A DNA stretch of 64,000 nt from Spirochaetota bacterium (GTDB taxonomy: Bacteria; Spirochaetota; Spirochaetia; Sphaerochaetales; Sphaerochaetaceae): NCBI GenBank assembly GCA_023401595.1, contig JAEXDQ010000030.1, positions 57,134-121,133 on the forward strand. The letters are read 5' to 3'. The stretch's first letter is position 1. Each line of letters starts with the position of its first letter. The position numbers and the translations under genes were made by a program. Below the pieces are notes generated by a model that did no database searches, had not been told where the DNA came from, and saw only the letters and a program-made list of their open reading frames with translations. Shown here piece after piece: positions 1 through 9,374 of this stretch.

Positions 1-137
1 TCACCCACATCGGCGTCTTTTACGGGGGCGGGGTGCTGCACATGACCACACAGGGGGCGAGCTTCATGCCCGTGGACCGGATCGGCACCAGGATCATCGG
101 TTTCTATAGGCTCGCTAAACCCTACGAATCTCCCTAG
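1..137 (+). CDS. Phage tail NlpC/P60-family peptidase, C-terminal end (partial)
   Basis: The open frame enters from the left edge and stops at 135-137. The visible 44 residues read T-H-I-G-V-F-Y-G-G-G-V-L-H and end in Y-E-S-P. The pattern H-x-G-x-x-x-G-G-x-V-L-H is typical of the conserved-histidine half of NlpC/P60 cell-wall peptidases, including lambda tail protein K. A J-like tip protein follows directly, which is the usual order in siphovirus tail modules. It probably helps the tail cross peptidoglycan. The catalytic cysteine lies outside the window, so activity cannot be judged. Confidence 0.7.
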   Translation, partial: THIGVFYGGGVLHMTTQGASFMPVDRIGTRIIGFYRLAKPYESP

Positions 138-161
138 CCCCGACAATCTATTCTGGTACTC

Positions 162-2690
162 ATGAGAGTACGACTGTTTACAAATCCGTTCAACACCGAC
201 CATATCGACCGGGAAATAAACGGCGATTGCACGGTCGCGTCGTTGCTGGAAATGCTGGGATGTGACGGGGCGAACTGCGTCGTCCATGACGGTGACACCC
301 TTGTCCGGGACCCCGCCCACCGGCTGCGATGTGATTGCGTGACGGTGCGGGTTTGCCCGGCCGGACTGGAGACTATCCTCGCGCTCGCGGTGATCGTGTT
401 CGCGGTAGCCGTCGGGTTCGAGCTGTACGACCTGTTCACGCGTCAGCCGTCGGTCTCCAAGATACAGACCTCGCCGTCGTTGCGGGGGTCCGGCAACACC
501 GCCAGACAGGGGCAGCGGCTCCCCGTCGTACTCGGCAGGCATAGGGTCTATCCCGACCTGGCCGCCCAGCCGTACTCCTCCTACGCCGCGGACGACCAGC
601 ACCTGCACCAGCTTTTCTGTTTTGGCTACCGGGGAGTCATTGTCGATCCCTCATCCATAAAGATAGGGGAGACTCCTCTCTCCAAGTATGCCGGAGCGAC
701 GTATGAGATCAATCCCGATCCTGGCACGATCTATCCTCGGCGTGTCCTGGAGACCTATGTGGGCGTTCGCCTGGAGAACGGCGGCACGCCCGTACCGATA
801 GAACGGACGACCGCAAGCGGGACCTGTCAGGCCGACGTCGGTATCTCCGCTCCAAGCGGTTGCTATAGATACGACGACCATGGCGACAAACAATCCGTGC
901 AGGTCGGCATCAGGATCGAATGGCGCATCCCTGGCGGATCATGGCAAGTCGCCCACGACGTGATCAGGTCGCTCAACAGGGACAAATGGCGGGAGATGTT
1001 CACGGTCGATGTGTCGGGGGCGACCGACGGGCTGTACGAAGTCCGTGTCCAACGGACGACCGCCGAAGGCGAGACGTCAAAGTATAACGACTATGTCTAT
1101 TATGACGTGCTGGACTGCCATACCCAGGATACCTCCGGCAACAGGTACCCCGTCAAGGATACCGACAGATACTCGACGCTCGCCCTCAAGCTTCGGGCCA
1201 CGAACCAGCTCAACGGCATCGTCGATTCCCTCAACGCGGTCTGTACCCTGTCCACGCGCGCCTATGGCGGGACGGGTACGGGACCCGCGTCCTGGACCGT
1301 CCAGCCCACCCGCAACCCTGCGGCGGCACTGCTGTATCTGCTGACCGATCCGGCGGTCAATCCCCGCCCGGTTTCCGACGACGTGATTGTCTGGGCTGAC
1401 TTTGAGGCCTTCTCCCTCTGGTGCGACCAGCAGGGTTTTACATGCGACGCCTACGTGACGGGCGACTTCACGGTCAGGCAGCTCTGCGACTATATCTGCC
1501 AGTCGAACCTTGCCCAGCTCAACGCCAGGGCGGACCGTATCGGCATACGCATAGACAAGGCCCAGCCGTACATCTCGCAGATGTTCACCACCCGCAACGC
1601 CTTCAATTTTTCCTTGACCCGTGACTTCTCCGCGTTGCCTGACGCCTTGAAGCTCAAGTTCGTCTCGGCGGATGTCGGCTACGTGGAGGTTGAAAGGACC
1701 ATTGGAAAAGGAGAGGGGGGTAAGATCCTCTACGACGTGGAACTGACTGATGACGACGACGCCCAGGAGGTGACGTTGTTCGGGGTGACTTCACCGTCGC
1801 ACGCGGCCAGAGTAGGGGCGTCCAGGCTCAAAGCCGTTTACGCTCAGCGCAGGACCTACAGCTGGGAGACGGATATCGAGGGGCTGCTGTGTCTGCCAGG
1901 CGACGTGATCCTCTTGTCGAATGACAATTTCCTCATCGGCTTGGGGCAAGGCAGGGTGAGGGAGATCATCGCCAACGGATCTGGCCAGGCGCTGGGTATC
2001 TGTCTCGACGAGGACGTCACGATGGTCGCCGGTGTTTCCTACGGGGTGCGAATCCGTCATGCCGACGGCATCACCGGGCCTATTCCGGTCAAGACGGTGG
2101 AGGGTACTACGGAGCGGCTGATGTTCGCCGACGCCCAGACCGTATGCTGGCTGACTGGCGACCTTTGTGTCTTCGGCGAGTACCAGGCGGAGGCGATACC
2201 TGTACTGGTCTCGGAGATCAGTACGGACGAGCATTACGGCTGCAAGATCAAGGGTGTCGACTATGTCGAGTCCGTCTATGACGACTCCGATGTCATTCCG
2301 CCGTATGACCCCGGCATCAGCATGTATCCGGAGGGAACCGTCGTCGGAGCGGGAAGACTCGATCCTCCTGAGACTCCGACGATTCCTGGCGTGCCGGGAT
2401 CTCAAGGACTGACCGGCGACAGCTGGATGGTGGAGGTGGAGAACAGCGTCGACTGCTTCAAGCCCGGCCAGCCGCAGCTGGCGCGATACGTCGCGCACGT
2501 GTACCTCAACGGCAGGGAGGTCACGGACACGCTGCCCGACGGCGCGTTCCGCTGGACGCGGACCAGCAGGTACTCGCCGAACGACGACGAGGCGTGGAAC
2601 CGGGACCACTTCTCGGGCTACCGCACGATTGAGATTCTGGCCGACGGGCGCGAGGACGCCGCGTCATTCACCCTGAAAGTCTACGCATAA
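162..2690 (+). CDS. Phage tail tip protein, lambda J-like, with N-terminal ubiquitin-like region
   Basis: An 842-residue protein of the tip-attachment (host specificity) class. Residues 1-66 resemble a small beta-grasp domain with pairs of cysteines, as in tail assembly protein I. Residues 69-88 are a hydrophobic helix. After this comes the family-typical stretch that asks for a 'new' polymer of the tail cap (around residues 110-180, R-Q-G-Q-R-L-P-V-V-L-G and Q-L-F-C-F-G). A fibronectin-like part and a large beta-rich body follow. It should cap the tail and hold the fibres encoded next. The fusion of I-like and J-like parts is my reading of the sequence; the tail-tip assignment rests on context and overall pattern. 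Confidence 0.75.
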   Translation: MRVRLFTNPFNTDHIDREINGDCTVASLLEMLGCDGANCVVHDGDTLVRDPAHRLRCDCVTVRVCPAGLETILALAVIVFAVAVGFELYDLFTRQPSVSKIQTSPSLRGSGNTARQGQRLPVVLGRHRVYPDLAAQPYSSYAADDQHLHQLFCFGYRGVIVDPSSIKIGETPLSKYAGATYEINPDPGTIYPRRVLETYVGVRLENGGTPVPIERTTASGTCQADVGISAPSGCYRYDDHGDKQSVQVGIRIEWRIPGGSWQVAHDVIRSLNRDKWREMFTVDVSGATDGLYEVRVQRTTAEGETSKYNDYVYYDVLDCHTQDTSGNRYPVKDTDRYSTLALKLRATNQLNGIVDSLNAVCTLSTRAYGGTGTGPASWTVQPTRNPAAALLYLLTDPAVNPRPVSDDVIVWADFEAFSLWCDQQGFTCDAYVTGDFTVRQLCDYICQSNLAQLNARADRIGIRIDKAQPYISQMFTTRNAFNFSLTRDFSALPDALKLKFVSADVGYVEVERTIGKGEGGKILYDVELTDDDDAQEVTLFGVTSPSHAARVGASRLKAVYAQRRTYSWETDIEGLLCLPGDVILLSNDNFLIGLGQGRVREIIANGSGQALGICLDEDVTMVAGVSYGVRIRHADGITGPIPVKTVEGTTERLMFADAQTVCWLTGDLCVFGEYQAEAIPVLVSEISTDEHYGCKIKGVDYVESVYDDSDVIPPYDPGISMYPEGTVVGAGRLDPPETPTIPGVPGSQGLTGDSWMVEVENSVDCFKPGQPQLARYVAHVYLNGREVTDTLPDGAFRWTRTSRYSPNDDEAWNRDHFSGYRTIEILADGREDAASFTLKVYA

Positions 2691-2702
2691 GGAGAAAAAG
2701 AG

Positions 2703-4046
2703 ATGGCTACACTGGTAGGAAGCGCGACAAAGACGTTGATAGACCTCAACGACGCGATCACGCTGAGCAAGATGATCATGGCGAGCCGGGGCACGTCCCA
2801 GGTGTTCGCCGACAACGACGGGGCGCTGACCTATACGCCGTCGTGGGCGGCCAGCCCGTACCTGGTCCTGACGGCCTACGTCTACGCCGGGAACAACAAC
2901 GTGGCGTCGACACTGACCAACCGCAAATGGTCGAAGGATACGCCTGACGGCGCGAGCCTCGGAAGCGGGACGTCCCTGACGCTCAGCACGAACCTGCTGA
3001 CCGAGGCGGCCCCCACGGCGACGTACTATTTCCAGGGTGACTGGACCGATCCGAACACCAGACAGGTGACGCACGTGCTGGAGAGCGTCACCCTCACGCT
3101 GACGAAGAAGGGCGATGCGGCGGTGTTCGTGGACGTGGAGGGCGACAGGGTGATAGTCAAGAGCGACGACGCCACGCCGGGCACGTGCCGGGTCAGGGCC
3201 GGGCTGTACCGCAACGACGGCAACAGGGACGTGACCAACGTCTCCTACAAGTGGTTCAAGATAGTCGCCGGTGCCGAAGTCGCGCTTGTTTCCGGTTTCT
3301 CCAACGGCGGGGACGTGATAGCCAACTACGCCTTCAAGGATGACGCCGGTGCCGCCGTCTCCACGCCATCCGACTTCTCCGCGGCCTCCCAGCTCGTCAT
3401 CAGCGAGAAGTCCGTCGCCGAGAAGGCCCTGTACAAGGTGACCGTCAAGGACACGAGGACCGGCAACACCTACGCGAAGACCTTCGACGTGTACGACAAG
3501 GCCGACCCATACGATCCGAAGATAGAGATCACCGGCGGGACCGTCTTCAAGAACGGAGAGGGCACGAAGACGGCGAAGCCCGTGGTCACGAAGGGGGCCA
3601 GGGTTATCGACGTGTCGTCGTGGACGTTCAGGTGGTATATCGTTCGCGACGACGCCCAGTTCCCCATCGGAGGGTTCGTGGACACGTCCAAGACCCCGAC
3701 CCCGAAGACGATCAGCGCGAACACGGCATCGGCGTTCACGGTACCCGCCCTGGCGGCGGCCCCGGCGGCGGGAAGCCTGATCAAGGTCATCTCGTCCGAC
3801 GGCTCGCTGGTAAGGGTGTACGAGGTAGGCGTCGGATCAACGACGACCAGCGTGGTGATCCGGGTCACGGGACTCACGAACACCGGTGTCTGCACCGTCG
3901 CGCCCACGGCCAGCCAGTTCGTAGGCGGCGACCTCTACTGCCTGGTCAAGGTCAAGGAGACGACCGGATACCAGACGGTTACAATCACGAGCGACGACGT
4001 GGACGGCAACGGCGACCTCGGGTACGAGGCGTACAAGCCCATCTAG
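2703..4046 (+). CDS. Phage tail/fibre protein with Ig-like beta domains
   Basis: 447 residues, preceded by AAGGAGAAAAAG. It begins with a short helical segment (residues 1-35) and continues as repeated beta-rich blocks with W-F-K-I/W-Y-I-V strand patterns (for example S-Y-K-W-F-K and F-R-W-Y-I-V). This looks like Ig-like or BIG domains found in tail decoration and fibre proteins. There is no signal peptide. It lies 12 bp after the tip protein and 15 bp before the collagen-like fibre, so all three are probably one transcript. The exact structural role (fibre base or distal tail) cannot be told. Confidence 0.6.
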   Translation: MATLVGSATKTLIDLNDAITLSKMIMASRGTSQVFADNDGALTYTPSWAASPYLVLTAYVYAGNNNVASTLTNRKWSKDTPDGASLGSGTSLTLSTNLLTEAAPTATYYFQGDWTDPNTRQVTHVLESVTLTLTKKGDAAVFVDVEGDRVIVKSDDATPGTCRVRAGLYRNDGNRDVTNVSYKWFKIVAGAEVALVSGFSNGGDVIANYAFKDDAGAAVSTPSDFSAASQLVISEKSVAEKALYKVTVKDTRTGNTYAKTFDVYDKADPYDPKIEITGGTVFKNGEGTKTAKPVVTKGARVIDVSSWTFRWYIVRDDAQFPIGGFVDTSKTPTPKTISANTASAFTVPALAAAPAAGSLIKVISSDGSLVRVYEVGVGSTTTSVVIRVTGLTNTGVCTVAPTASQFVGGDLYCLVKVKETTGYQTVTITSDDVDGNGDLGYEAYKPI

Positions 4047-4061
4047 TAAAAGGAGTCATCC

Positions 4062-6374
4062 ATGCAGCTCGCAGGTTCAGCCATCCTCCATCTATCAGCC
4101 GTGTACGACGGAGCGTCCTACGACCGCCAGTACGCGGTCAACACGAGTGGCACGACCGCCCCGACCACGGGGTGGGCTTCCACACGTCCGTCACCGCAGG
4201 CGGGGAAATACATATGGATGCGGGAACGGATTGCCAACGCCGACGGGACATACGGCGCATGGGAGACCGCCGTATGCCTCACCGGGGACAAAGGGGATAC
4301 CGGCGCGACAGGTGAGCAAGGTCCTGCTGGTACGGATGGAGGGAGATGGTATACAGGTACGGCCATAACCGGTACGAGCGCGACGGCGACGATTTTCTCC
4401 AGCTCCGGCATCACGTCCGCAGTGGTCGGGGACATGTATCTCAATATCTCCAATTCCAATACATACAGGTGTACCGTAGCGGGAGCCGCATCGGTCGCCA
4501 AATGGGTGTACGTGGCAAACGTCAAGGGAGGGCAGGGCAGTCCGGGAGTGGCTGGCGGCAGGTGGTATTCGGGTACGGGAGTGACCGGTACCAGTACGAC
4601 GGCCACCATTTTTAGCGGTTCGGGAGTCCCATCCGCCGTGGTGGGCGACATGTACCTCAATACGGCAACGTCCAACACCTACAGATGCACGGTGGCAGGG
4701 GCGGCCTCGGCTGCGAAGTGGGTCTATGTCGCCAACATCAAGGGCGACGCCGGCGCGCCCGCCGTGGACTTCGCACTCTCCGCGGGCATGTCCACATACG
4801 CGATGTCGAGCCGCAACGCGGTCAAGGCCGCGCAGACGGTCACGTTCGCATGCGACCGCCGGAACACGTCCGGGGCGGTCACGTGGGGCGTCAACCGGGG
4901 ACTGACCGTCACGCCTTCCTCCGACGGTGCGACCGCCACCGTCACCATTCCCGTCGGCTTCGGATACACCAGCTTCACCGTGTCCTGTTCCGTCGCCGGA
5001 GTGGGGACGAAGACGGTCCAGGTCAACGGGGTGCCGTCGGGGACGTATGCGCCGATGTTCCTGGGCAAGCTCACCGTCGCCCCGACGACGACCGACGAGG
5101 GGCCCCTCATGGCGGGCGACTCCTACCTGCGGGAGGACAACATCGTCATGAGATGGGACGGCGTCCAATGGACCCTCCCACAGAGTTCCGACGACAACTA
5201 TCCCTACGTCATGCAGGCGGCCCTGTCCCAGGTCATGGCCGACAGGAGCGACGTCGACTCCACCATGGCGGCACTTTACGGCTACATCAACTCACTCATG
5301 GCCAAGACGGCGACGCTGGAGACGCTGTTCGCCAAGGCGATCACGCTCCTGTCGGGCGGCTCGATGCGTTCCGAGGGCTACAACAAGGGCGACATCAATC
5401 TCGAAGAGGTGAAGCGAGGCTTCTATTTTGATTCCCTGGGATATAGCGAATGGCAAAAACTGAAGGCAAGGGCCGCGTTTCTCATCGACGCCACCGTAAG
5501 CGGATCATTCATCTCCGAAGAGTTCTCTACGCAGAAAGCCAACTCAACGGAAGTCCCGATAACCATCCCGCAGCTTCCGGTGAATCTAGGTTTTACCAAG
5601 GACTGGTTCATTGTCCTGATGGACATAATTGAACAGTCATACTCCTCATCAGACGGGTTCTATACCGTCCCTTGCACAGGAAGATACAAGGGGACGGCGT
5701 TCAGTCAGATCGTCCTTGACACGAACATTCCGAGAAATCCCTATGCGGTTCCCATCCTGTATCTGAAAAATGGAGTCCTGCATTATCTGACCGGCACTGA
5801 TTCGGACATACCGTCCGGGTGCGATACGCTATGGATCGATACAGTGCGATCTACTGATGACGTCACATGTACGCTCTCCAACGGAGCGACGAGAACACCG
5901 ATTCTGAATATGGTGAGTGGAGATTCCTTTTTAAGTTTGTTCAGCGCGGTATCATCAGGAGGACCATATGCTTTCACGGGGACTTTCGGTTTCAGTATGG
6001 CGGTGCTTGGCATGTATCTTCCAGATTATGGGAGCGAAACCGTCTCAACCTACTCCATTGACAGCCAGCCCTCGGCTCCGATGATGCTGCGCTATTCCGC
6101 CGCGAATGATACTCTGATGGCAATCAATCCGGACGGGACGCCGCTCGTCATGATATCCCAAAACTCCTGTCTGAGGGATGTCGTACCCGGCGCGGTCACG
6201 GTACTGATGTCCACGCCCGGAATCAAGACGATGAACGTCATTCCCGTCAACGACGATGCGTACAGCATAGGGGTGGAGGGACGCCGCTTCAAAGAGGTGC
6301 ATGCGGTTACGGTGAACGGCAACGTGAACTCTCAGGGTACGGACAATGAGGTATGGGGGGCGGTGGCGAACTGA
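4062..6374 (+). CDS. Phage tail fibre with collagen-like linker and duplicated module
   Basis: 770 residues, start after AAAAGGAGTCATCC. Residues 1-70 contain a short W-rich domain. Residues about 75-93 are Gly-X-Y repeats (G-D-K-G-D-T-G-A-T-G). Two near-identical 64-residue modules starting G-G-R-W-Y and ending V-A-N-(V/I)-K-G follow, joined by another Gly-X-Y stretch. Then come an Ig-like region, a helical part rich in A-L-S-Q-V-M-A-D and a C-terminal domain that probably binds the receptor. From about 5410 to 6000 the base composition is visibly more AT-rich than the 5' half. That suggests the tip domain was exchanged by recombination. The fibre role is inferred from architecture and neighbours. 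Confidence 0.75.
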   Translation: MQLAGSAILHLSAVYDGASYDRQYAVNTSGTTAPTTGWASTRPSPQAGKYIWMRERIANADGTYGAWETAVCLTGDKGDTGATGEQGPAGTDGGRWYTGTAITGTSATATIFSSSGITSAVVGDMYLNISNSNTYRCTVAGAASVAKWVYVANVKGGQGSPGVAGGRWYSGTGVTGTSTTATIFSGSGVPSAVVGDMYLNTATSNTYRCTVAGAASAAKWVYVANIKGDAGAPAVDFALSAGMSTYAMSSRNAVKAAQTVTFACDRRNTSGAVTWGVNRGLTVTPSSDGATATVTIPVGFGYTSFTVSCSVAGVGTKTVQVNGVPSGTYAPMFLGKLTVAPTTTDEGPLMAGDSYLREDNIVMRWDGVQWTLPQSSDDNYPYVMQAALSQVMADRSDVDSTMAALYGYINSLMAKTATLETLFAKAITLLSGGSMRSEGYNKGDINLEEVKRGFYFDSLGYSEWQKLKARAAFLIDATVSGSFISEEFSTQKANSTEVPITIPQLPVNLGFTKDWFIVLMDIIEQSYSSSDGFYTVPCTGRYKGTAFSQIVLDTNIPRNPYAVPILYLKNGVLHYLTGTDSDIPSGCDTLWIDTVRSTDDVTCTLSNGATRTPILNMVSGDSFLSLFSAVSSGGPYAFTGTFGFSMAVLGMYLPDYGSETVSTYSIDSQPSAPMMLRYSAANDTLMAINPDGTPLVMISQNSCLRDVVPGAVTVLMSTPGIKTMNVIPVNDDAYSIGVEGRRFKEVHAVTVNGNVNSQGTDNEVWGAVAN
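4338..4745 (+). repeat. In-frame tandem module of the tail fibre (2 x 64 residues, 216-bp period)
   Basis: Copy 1 spans 4338-4529 and copy 2 spans 4554-4745, separated by a 24-bp Gly-rich linker. Both start G-G-R-W-Y, share A-V-V-G-D-M-Y-L-N and T-Y-R-C-T-V-A-G-A-A-S and end with V-A-N-(V/I)-K-G. The DNA copies differ at many third positions, so the duplication is old or has been kept by selection at the protein level. Confidence 0.8.
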
Positions 6375-6375
6375 C

Positions 6376-6891
6376 ATGGCATTCACACAAGGACAACTGA
6401 TAACGGCGGATGAGCTGAACAACGTGAACGACAGGGCGAGCAGGAGCATATCGTTCCCGACCGCAGCCGACTGGATACAGGACTACATCGGCAACGGGGG
6501 AAAGTTCTACTCGCACCGCAAATCAGGGACCGCCATATTCAGGATGCGGCTGGACTGCGGATGGTTCGGCGGGGGTAACATACTTGTGGAGAAGCTTGAC
6601 GCAAGCGGTAATGTGATAGCGACACTGTTGAGAAGTAACTATGGCTGGAGTACCCATACGACGGTGACGGTCAACTCCACCGGCCCCGGATGGTACCGGG
6701 CGAGAAGCGATACCGCGTTCCAATTCGACGCGACGACCATCTATCTGTGGGAATTTCAGAACGACTGCACGCCGGGGAAACAGTTGACGTACTACGACAA
6801 TCCCGCCACAAGCGGGAATCGTATTACAGGGACACCTCTGACCGTCAGCGTCCTCAATTCGGGGCGGGCCGGGACGATAAACACACCATAA
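6376..6891 (+). CDS. Phage tail-end protein, unknown function
   Basis: 171 residues from ATG at 6376, one base after the fibre stop. An upstream in-frame start inside the fibre gene is less likely. The protein starts M-A-F-T-Q-G-Q-L-I-T-A-D-E-L-N-N-V-N-D-R, a pattern common in short proteins next to tail fibres. The rest is beta-rich with many Gly, Trp and Tyr, like a carbohydrate-binding or fibre-tip fold. It could be a fibre tip or chaperone, but no specific family is recognised. Confidence 0.6.
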   Translation: MAFTQGQLITADELNNVNDRASRSISFPTAADWIQDYIGNGGKFYSHRKSGTAIFRMRLDCGWFGGGNILVEKLDASGNVIATLLRSNYGWSTHTTVTVNSTGPGWYRARSDTAFQFDATTIYLWEFQNDCTPGKQLTYYDNPATSGNRITGTPLTVSVLNSGRAGTINTP

Positions 6892-6900
6892 GGAGCAGAT

Positions 6901-7191
6901 ATGAAAGCGACAATCAAGAAAGGTATCAATGGAGAAATGTTGCTCGACCATGAGATCAGCAGATATTCGATTAGCGACGGGCGGATAACGGCGACGCTTA
7001 CCGGGGGACTGGTGTCGTTGCCCATCCCCTATGGGGCCACCGCCAGCATCACGATCTCAGACCAGACAAACGGCAATATCGAAAAGACATGCAAATATGT
7101 GTCATACAATTTTGTCGTATACAACAACCCGGCTGACGGCTCGACCGTCATTGGAGACAATACGATGATGTTCGAGGTTCTTGACATCTGA
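6901..7191 (+). CDS. Small phage-associated protein, unknown function
   Basis: 96 residues, start ATG after AAGGAGCAGAT. The protein has alternating charged and beta-forming stretches, with no signal peptide and no membrane segment. It is the last gene in the tail cluster, 9 bp after its neighbour, and reads in the same direction, so it probably belongs to the same late transcript. I do not recognise a family. Confidence 0.5.
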   Translation: MKATIKKGINGEMLLDHEISRYSISDGRITATLTGGLVSLPIPYGATASITISDQTNGNIEKTCKYVSYNFVVYNNPADGSTVIGDNTMMFEVLDI

Positions 7192-7500
7192 CGGGCGGGA
7201 GCCAGAGCCCGAATCAACGAGATGAAACGAGTGAAGCATTTCGCGATTTTCCCGATCTGATTTCGCGAAAAGGACGGCGGGCTACAGTGGGAACCGGTAA
7301 ACGCTTTTCGCCATATCTGTTTTCCTGGCGTTTAAATCAGCGTTTACTGGTTTGTAAACATTCATAAACATTTCTGGTAAACATGGGATAAACGGGGCTT
7401 GAACTCAATTTCTGCCCGTCTATTTCGCGATTCTTTCAACTCTATCTGGATAAATCCGCTCAATCTATTCTGGATTCAACAGCTGTTCATCGTCGGTTCA
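7192..7500. other. Prophage right-end spacer with phased RTAAAC repeats
   Basis: No gene is seen in these 309 bp between the last phage gene and the end of a convergent signalling gene. It contains GTAAAC or ATAAAC at about 7297, 7354, 7364, 7377 and 7388, plus the reverse GTTTAC at 7342. The last four are 10-13 bp apart, so they lie on one DNA face. An 11-bp direct repeat, ATTTCGCGATT, occurs at 7238-7248 and 7422-7432. This could be an attachment region, an accessory-protein binding site or an iteron array. None of these can be proven here. Confidence 0.45.
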
Positions 7501-8643
7501 TTATCCATTGCCTGTGGCCGGTTGCGTATACAAAGTCGTATGTATCAGATCCTTGATCTTTTCGAAACACTCCATGATGTTCGGGTTGAATGCCCCGCAT
7601 TCCCCGCCAATGATCATCCGTACCGCCTGTTCATGGCTGTAGCTGGCTTTATAGACGCGCTCGCTGACCAATGCGTCGTAGACATCAGCCAGGGAGACGA
7701 CCTGCGCCCAAATGGAAATCTCGGAGCCACACAGACCATCGGGATAGCCCCTGCCATCCCAACGCTCATGATGATGCCGGCAAATATCGTATGCATATTT
7801 GTAGAGAGGGCTTTCATGAATCGACGGAATACTCTCCAGAATTTCGCATCCCCTGAGTGAATGGGTCTTCATGATCTTGAACTCTTCCGAAGTGAGCTTC
7901 GCCGGTTTGTTAAGAATAGCGTCGGGAATCGCGATCTTGCCAACGTCATGCATGACCGCCGCGTCCGAAATGAGCGGCAGCTCCTCCGGTTGCAATTCGT
8001 ATTGCGGGTATTGCTTCGACATATGATCAAGGAGCAGTCGGGTCAGACTCCTGATGCGTTTGACATGTTCACCCGATTCACAGTTCCTGAATTCAATGAC
8101 CGTGGACAAAGCGTCGATGATTGAACTGTTGGTCTCCAGGAGCTTCTGGGCCTGCTCTTCCAGCTGTCCGGCCTGCCGTCGCAACGCAATATCCTGCTCG
8201 TCGATGACAAGCTTCAACGCCCGTCTGGTCTTGTACAGCTCAATGACGTTGCCGATCCGTTTGCGGATGAAGCCCGGCATGAACGGTTTGCTGATGATAT
8301 CGACAACGCCTAGTTCATAACCATGGCGTAGATAAGCGTGGTCGCTCTCCGATGTAATGAGGAATACCGGAATATCTTCCTGGGCATGCTGCCGGTTCAA
8401 CGCCTCAAGGACCTCGAAACCGTTCATGACCGGCATGGCGAGATCGAGCAGTATGGCCGCGATGCCATCTCTGTCGGCATCCAGCTTTTCAAGAGCCTCT
8501 TCGCCATTCTTGGCTTCGATGATATCGTATGTATCCTGGAACGTCTCCCTCAACAGCATCCTGTTCAGTTCAGCGTCATCTACGACGAGTATCGCCTTTT
8601 TGACCTTCATCTCGGCCAGTCTGGGATATCTCTCCATGAACAT
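7501..8643 (-). CDS. Response regulator with HD-GYP c-di-GMP phosphodiesterase domain
   Basis: 380 residues, start preceded by AAAGGAG. Residues 16-135 form a receiver domain with D-D at 22-23, the phosphorylated Asp at 67 (L-L-D-L-A-M-P) and a K at 119. A coiled-coil linker rich in Gln and Glu covers about 140-175. Residues 178-365 are an HD-GYP domain with H-D at 232-233 and R-W-D-G-R-G-Y-P-D-G around 294-303. These proteins cleave cyclic di-GMP when phosphorylated. The HPt gene directly upstream on the same strand is a likely phosphate donor. The sensor kinase is not in the window. Confidence 0.9.
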   Translation of the reverse strand: MFMERYPRLAEMKVKKAILVVDDAELNRMLLRETFQDTYDIIEAKNGEEALEKLDADRDGIAAILLDLAMPVMNGFEVLEALNRQHAQEDIPVFLITSESDHAYLRHGYELGVVDIISKPFMPGFIRKRIGNVIELYKTRRALKLVIDEQDIALRRQAGQLEEQAQKLLETNSSIIDALSTVIEFRNCESGEHVKRIRSLTRLLLDHMSKQYPQYELQPEELPLISDAAVMHDVGKIAIPDAILNKPAKLTSEEFKIMKTHSLRGCEILESIPSIHESPLYKYAYDICRHHHERWDGRGYPDGLCGSEISIWAQVVSLADVYDALVSERVYKASYSHEQAVRMIIGGECGAFNPNIMECFEKIKDLIHTTLYTQPATGNG

Positions 8644-8680
8644 ATTCCCGAATCTCCTTTCGAAAAGACCCGAAGGCTCG

Positions 8681-9034
8681 CTATTCGTCCAACGCCTGGA
8701 TATTGGCTATGACTTGTTCATAGGCAACCTTGACAGCCTCGTACCGCGCTTGGATATCGTCGGATGTTTCATTCCGTATCGCGCATACCAACGCATCGCT
8801 GGCCTGGGCCAGCGTAATGAAACCAAGGTTCGCGGCTATGCCCTTCAAAGTATGCGCGGTCCTGAGCATCGTTTCATGGTCGTTTTTTGCAACGGCGGCG
8901 CACAATTCCCCATAGGTCTGATCCTGGAGAAACTTCTTGATGAACCTTTCCAACAATGCGGCATTGTTCATGAACCTGTACAAGGTGGATTCATATCCTC
9001 CGCCGGCGGCCTGTAGCAATGTTTCCTGCGTCAT
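8681..9034 (-). CDS. Histidine-containing phosphotransfer (HPt) protein
   Basis: 117 residues, almost entirely helical. The phosphorylatable His is residue 61 in A-H-T-L-K-G-I-A-A-N-L-G, the standard HPt motif. It is a free-standing HPt with no kinase domain. It is 37 bp upstream of the HD-GYP regulator on the same strand, so both are likely one transcript and one phosphorelay that ends in cyclic di-GMP degradation. An alternative partner would be an orphan hybrid kinase elsewhere; a receiver fragment of such a kinase lies at 11015-11416. Confidence 0.85.
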   Translation of the reverse strand: MTQETLLQAAGGGYESTLYRFMNNAALLERFIKKFLQDQTYGELCAAVAKNDHETMLRTAHTLKGIAANLGFITLAQASDALVCAIRNETSDDIQARYEAVKVAYEQVIANIQALDE

Positions 9035-9083
9035 GGCGTCATTCCCTTATCTGTGAACAAAATGATTGACACAGACGAAACAG

Positions 9084-9112
9084 ACTATACTGCAATTCCA
9101 TGTGGCTTGCAA
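9084..9112 (-). promoter_or_regulatory. Sigma-70 type promoter of the HPt/HD-GYP pair
   Basis: Read on the minus strand: TTGCAA, 17-bp spacer, TATAGT. The predicted start is about 40 bp upstream of the HPt start codon. Confidence 0.5.
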
Positions 9113-9374
9113 CCGACGTCCCTGTGAAAACTAGGGGCGGAAACGAGAAGGATCGCATGCCGCGGCGGTTTTGAGATACGCCGCCCCAAGTCATTGCTTC
9201 AAGTCATTATTCTTCGGAACATCTATGCCGTCGGCACTGGTTTTATTCATCTTATTCTATAATGCATGAACATATGACATTTGTTTATTTATAAGTATTT
9301 TTTTTGAATATCAACAATTGGATACTATTACTGATATTTTTTATCGAAGTGGCATGAGTTTTTGTTGCTATCTA

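Noticed and set aside
7381..7420. tRNA 3' end at the prophage edge
   Set aside because: GGCTTGAACTC does not match the T-arm consensus and no acceptor stem pairs with it.
144..7473. 13-bp repeat CAATCTATTCTGG at 144-156 and 7461-7473 as attachment sites
   Set aside because: A 13-bp match is expected several times by chance in 64 kb, and 144 lies between two tail genes, not at a phage end.
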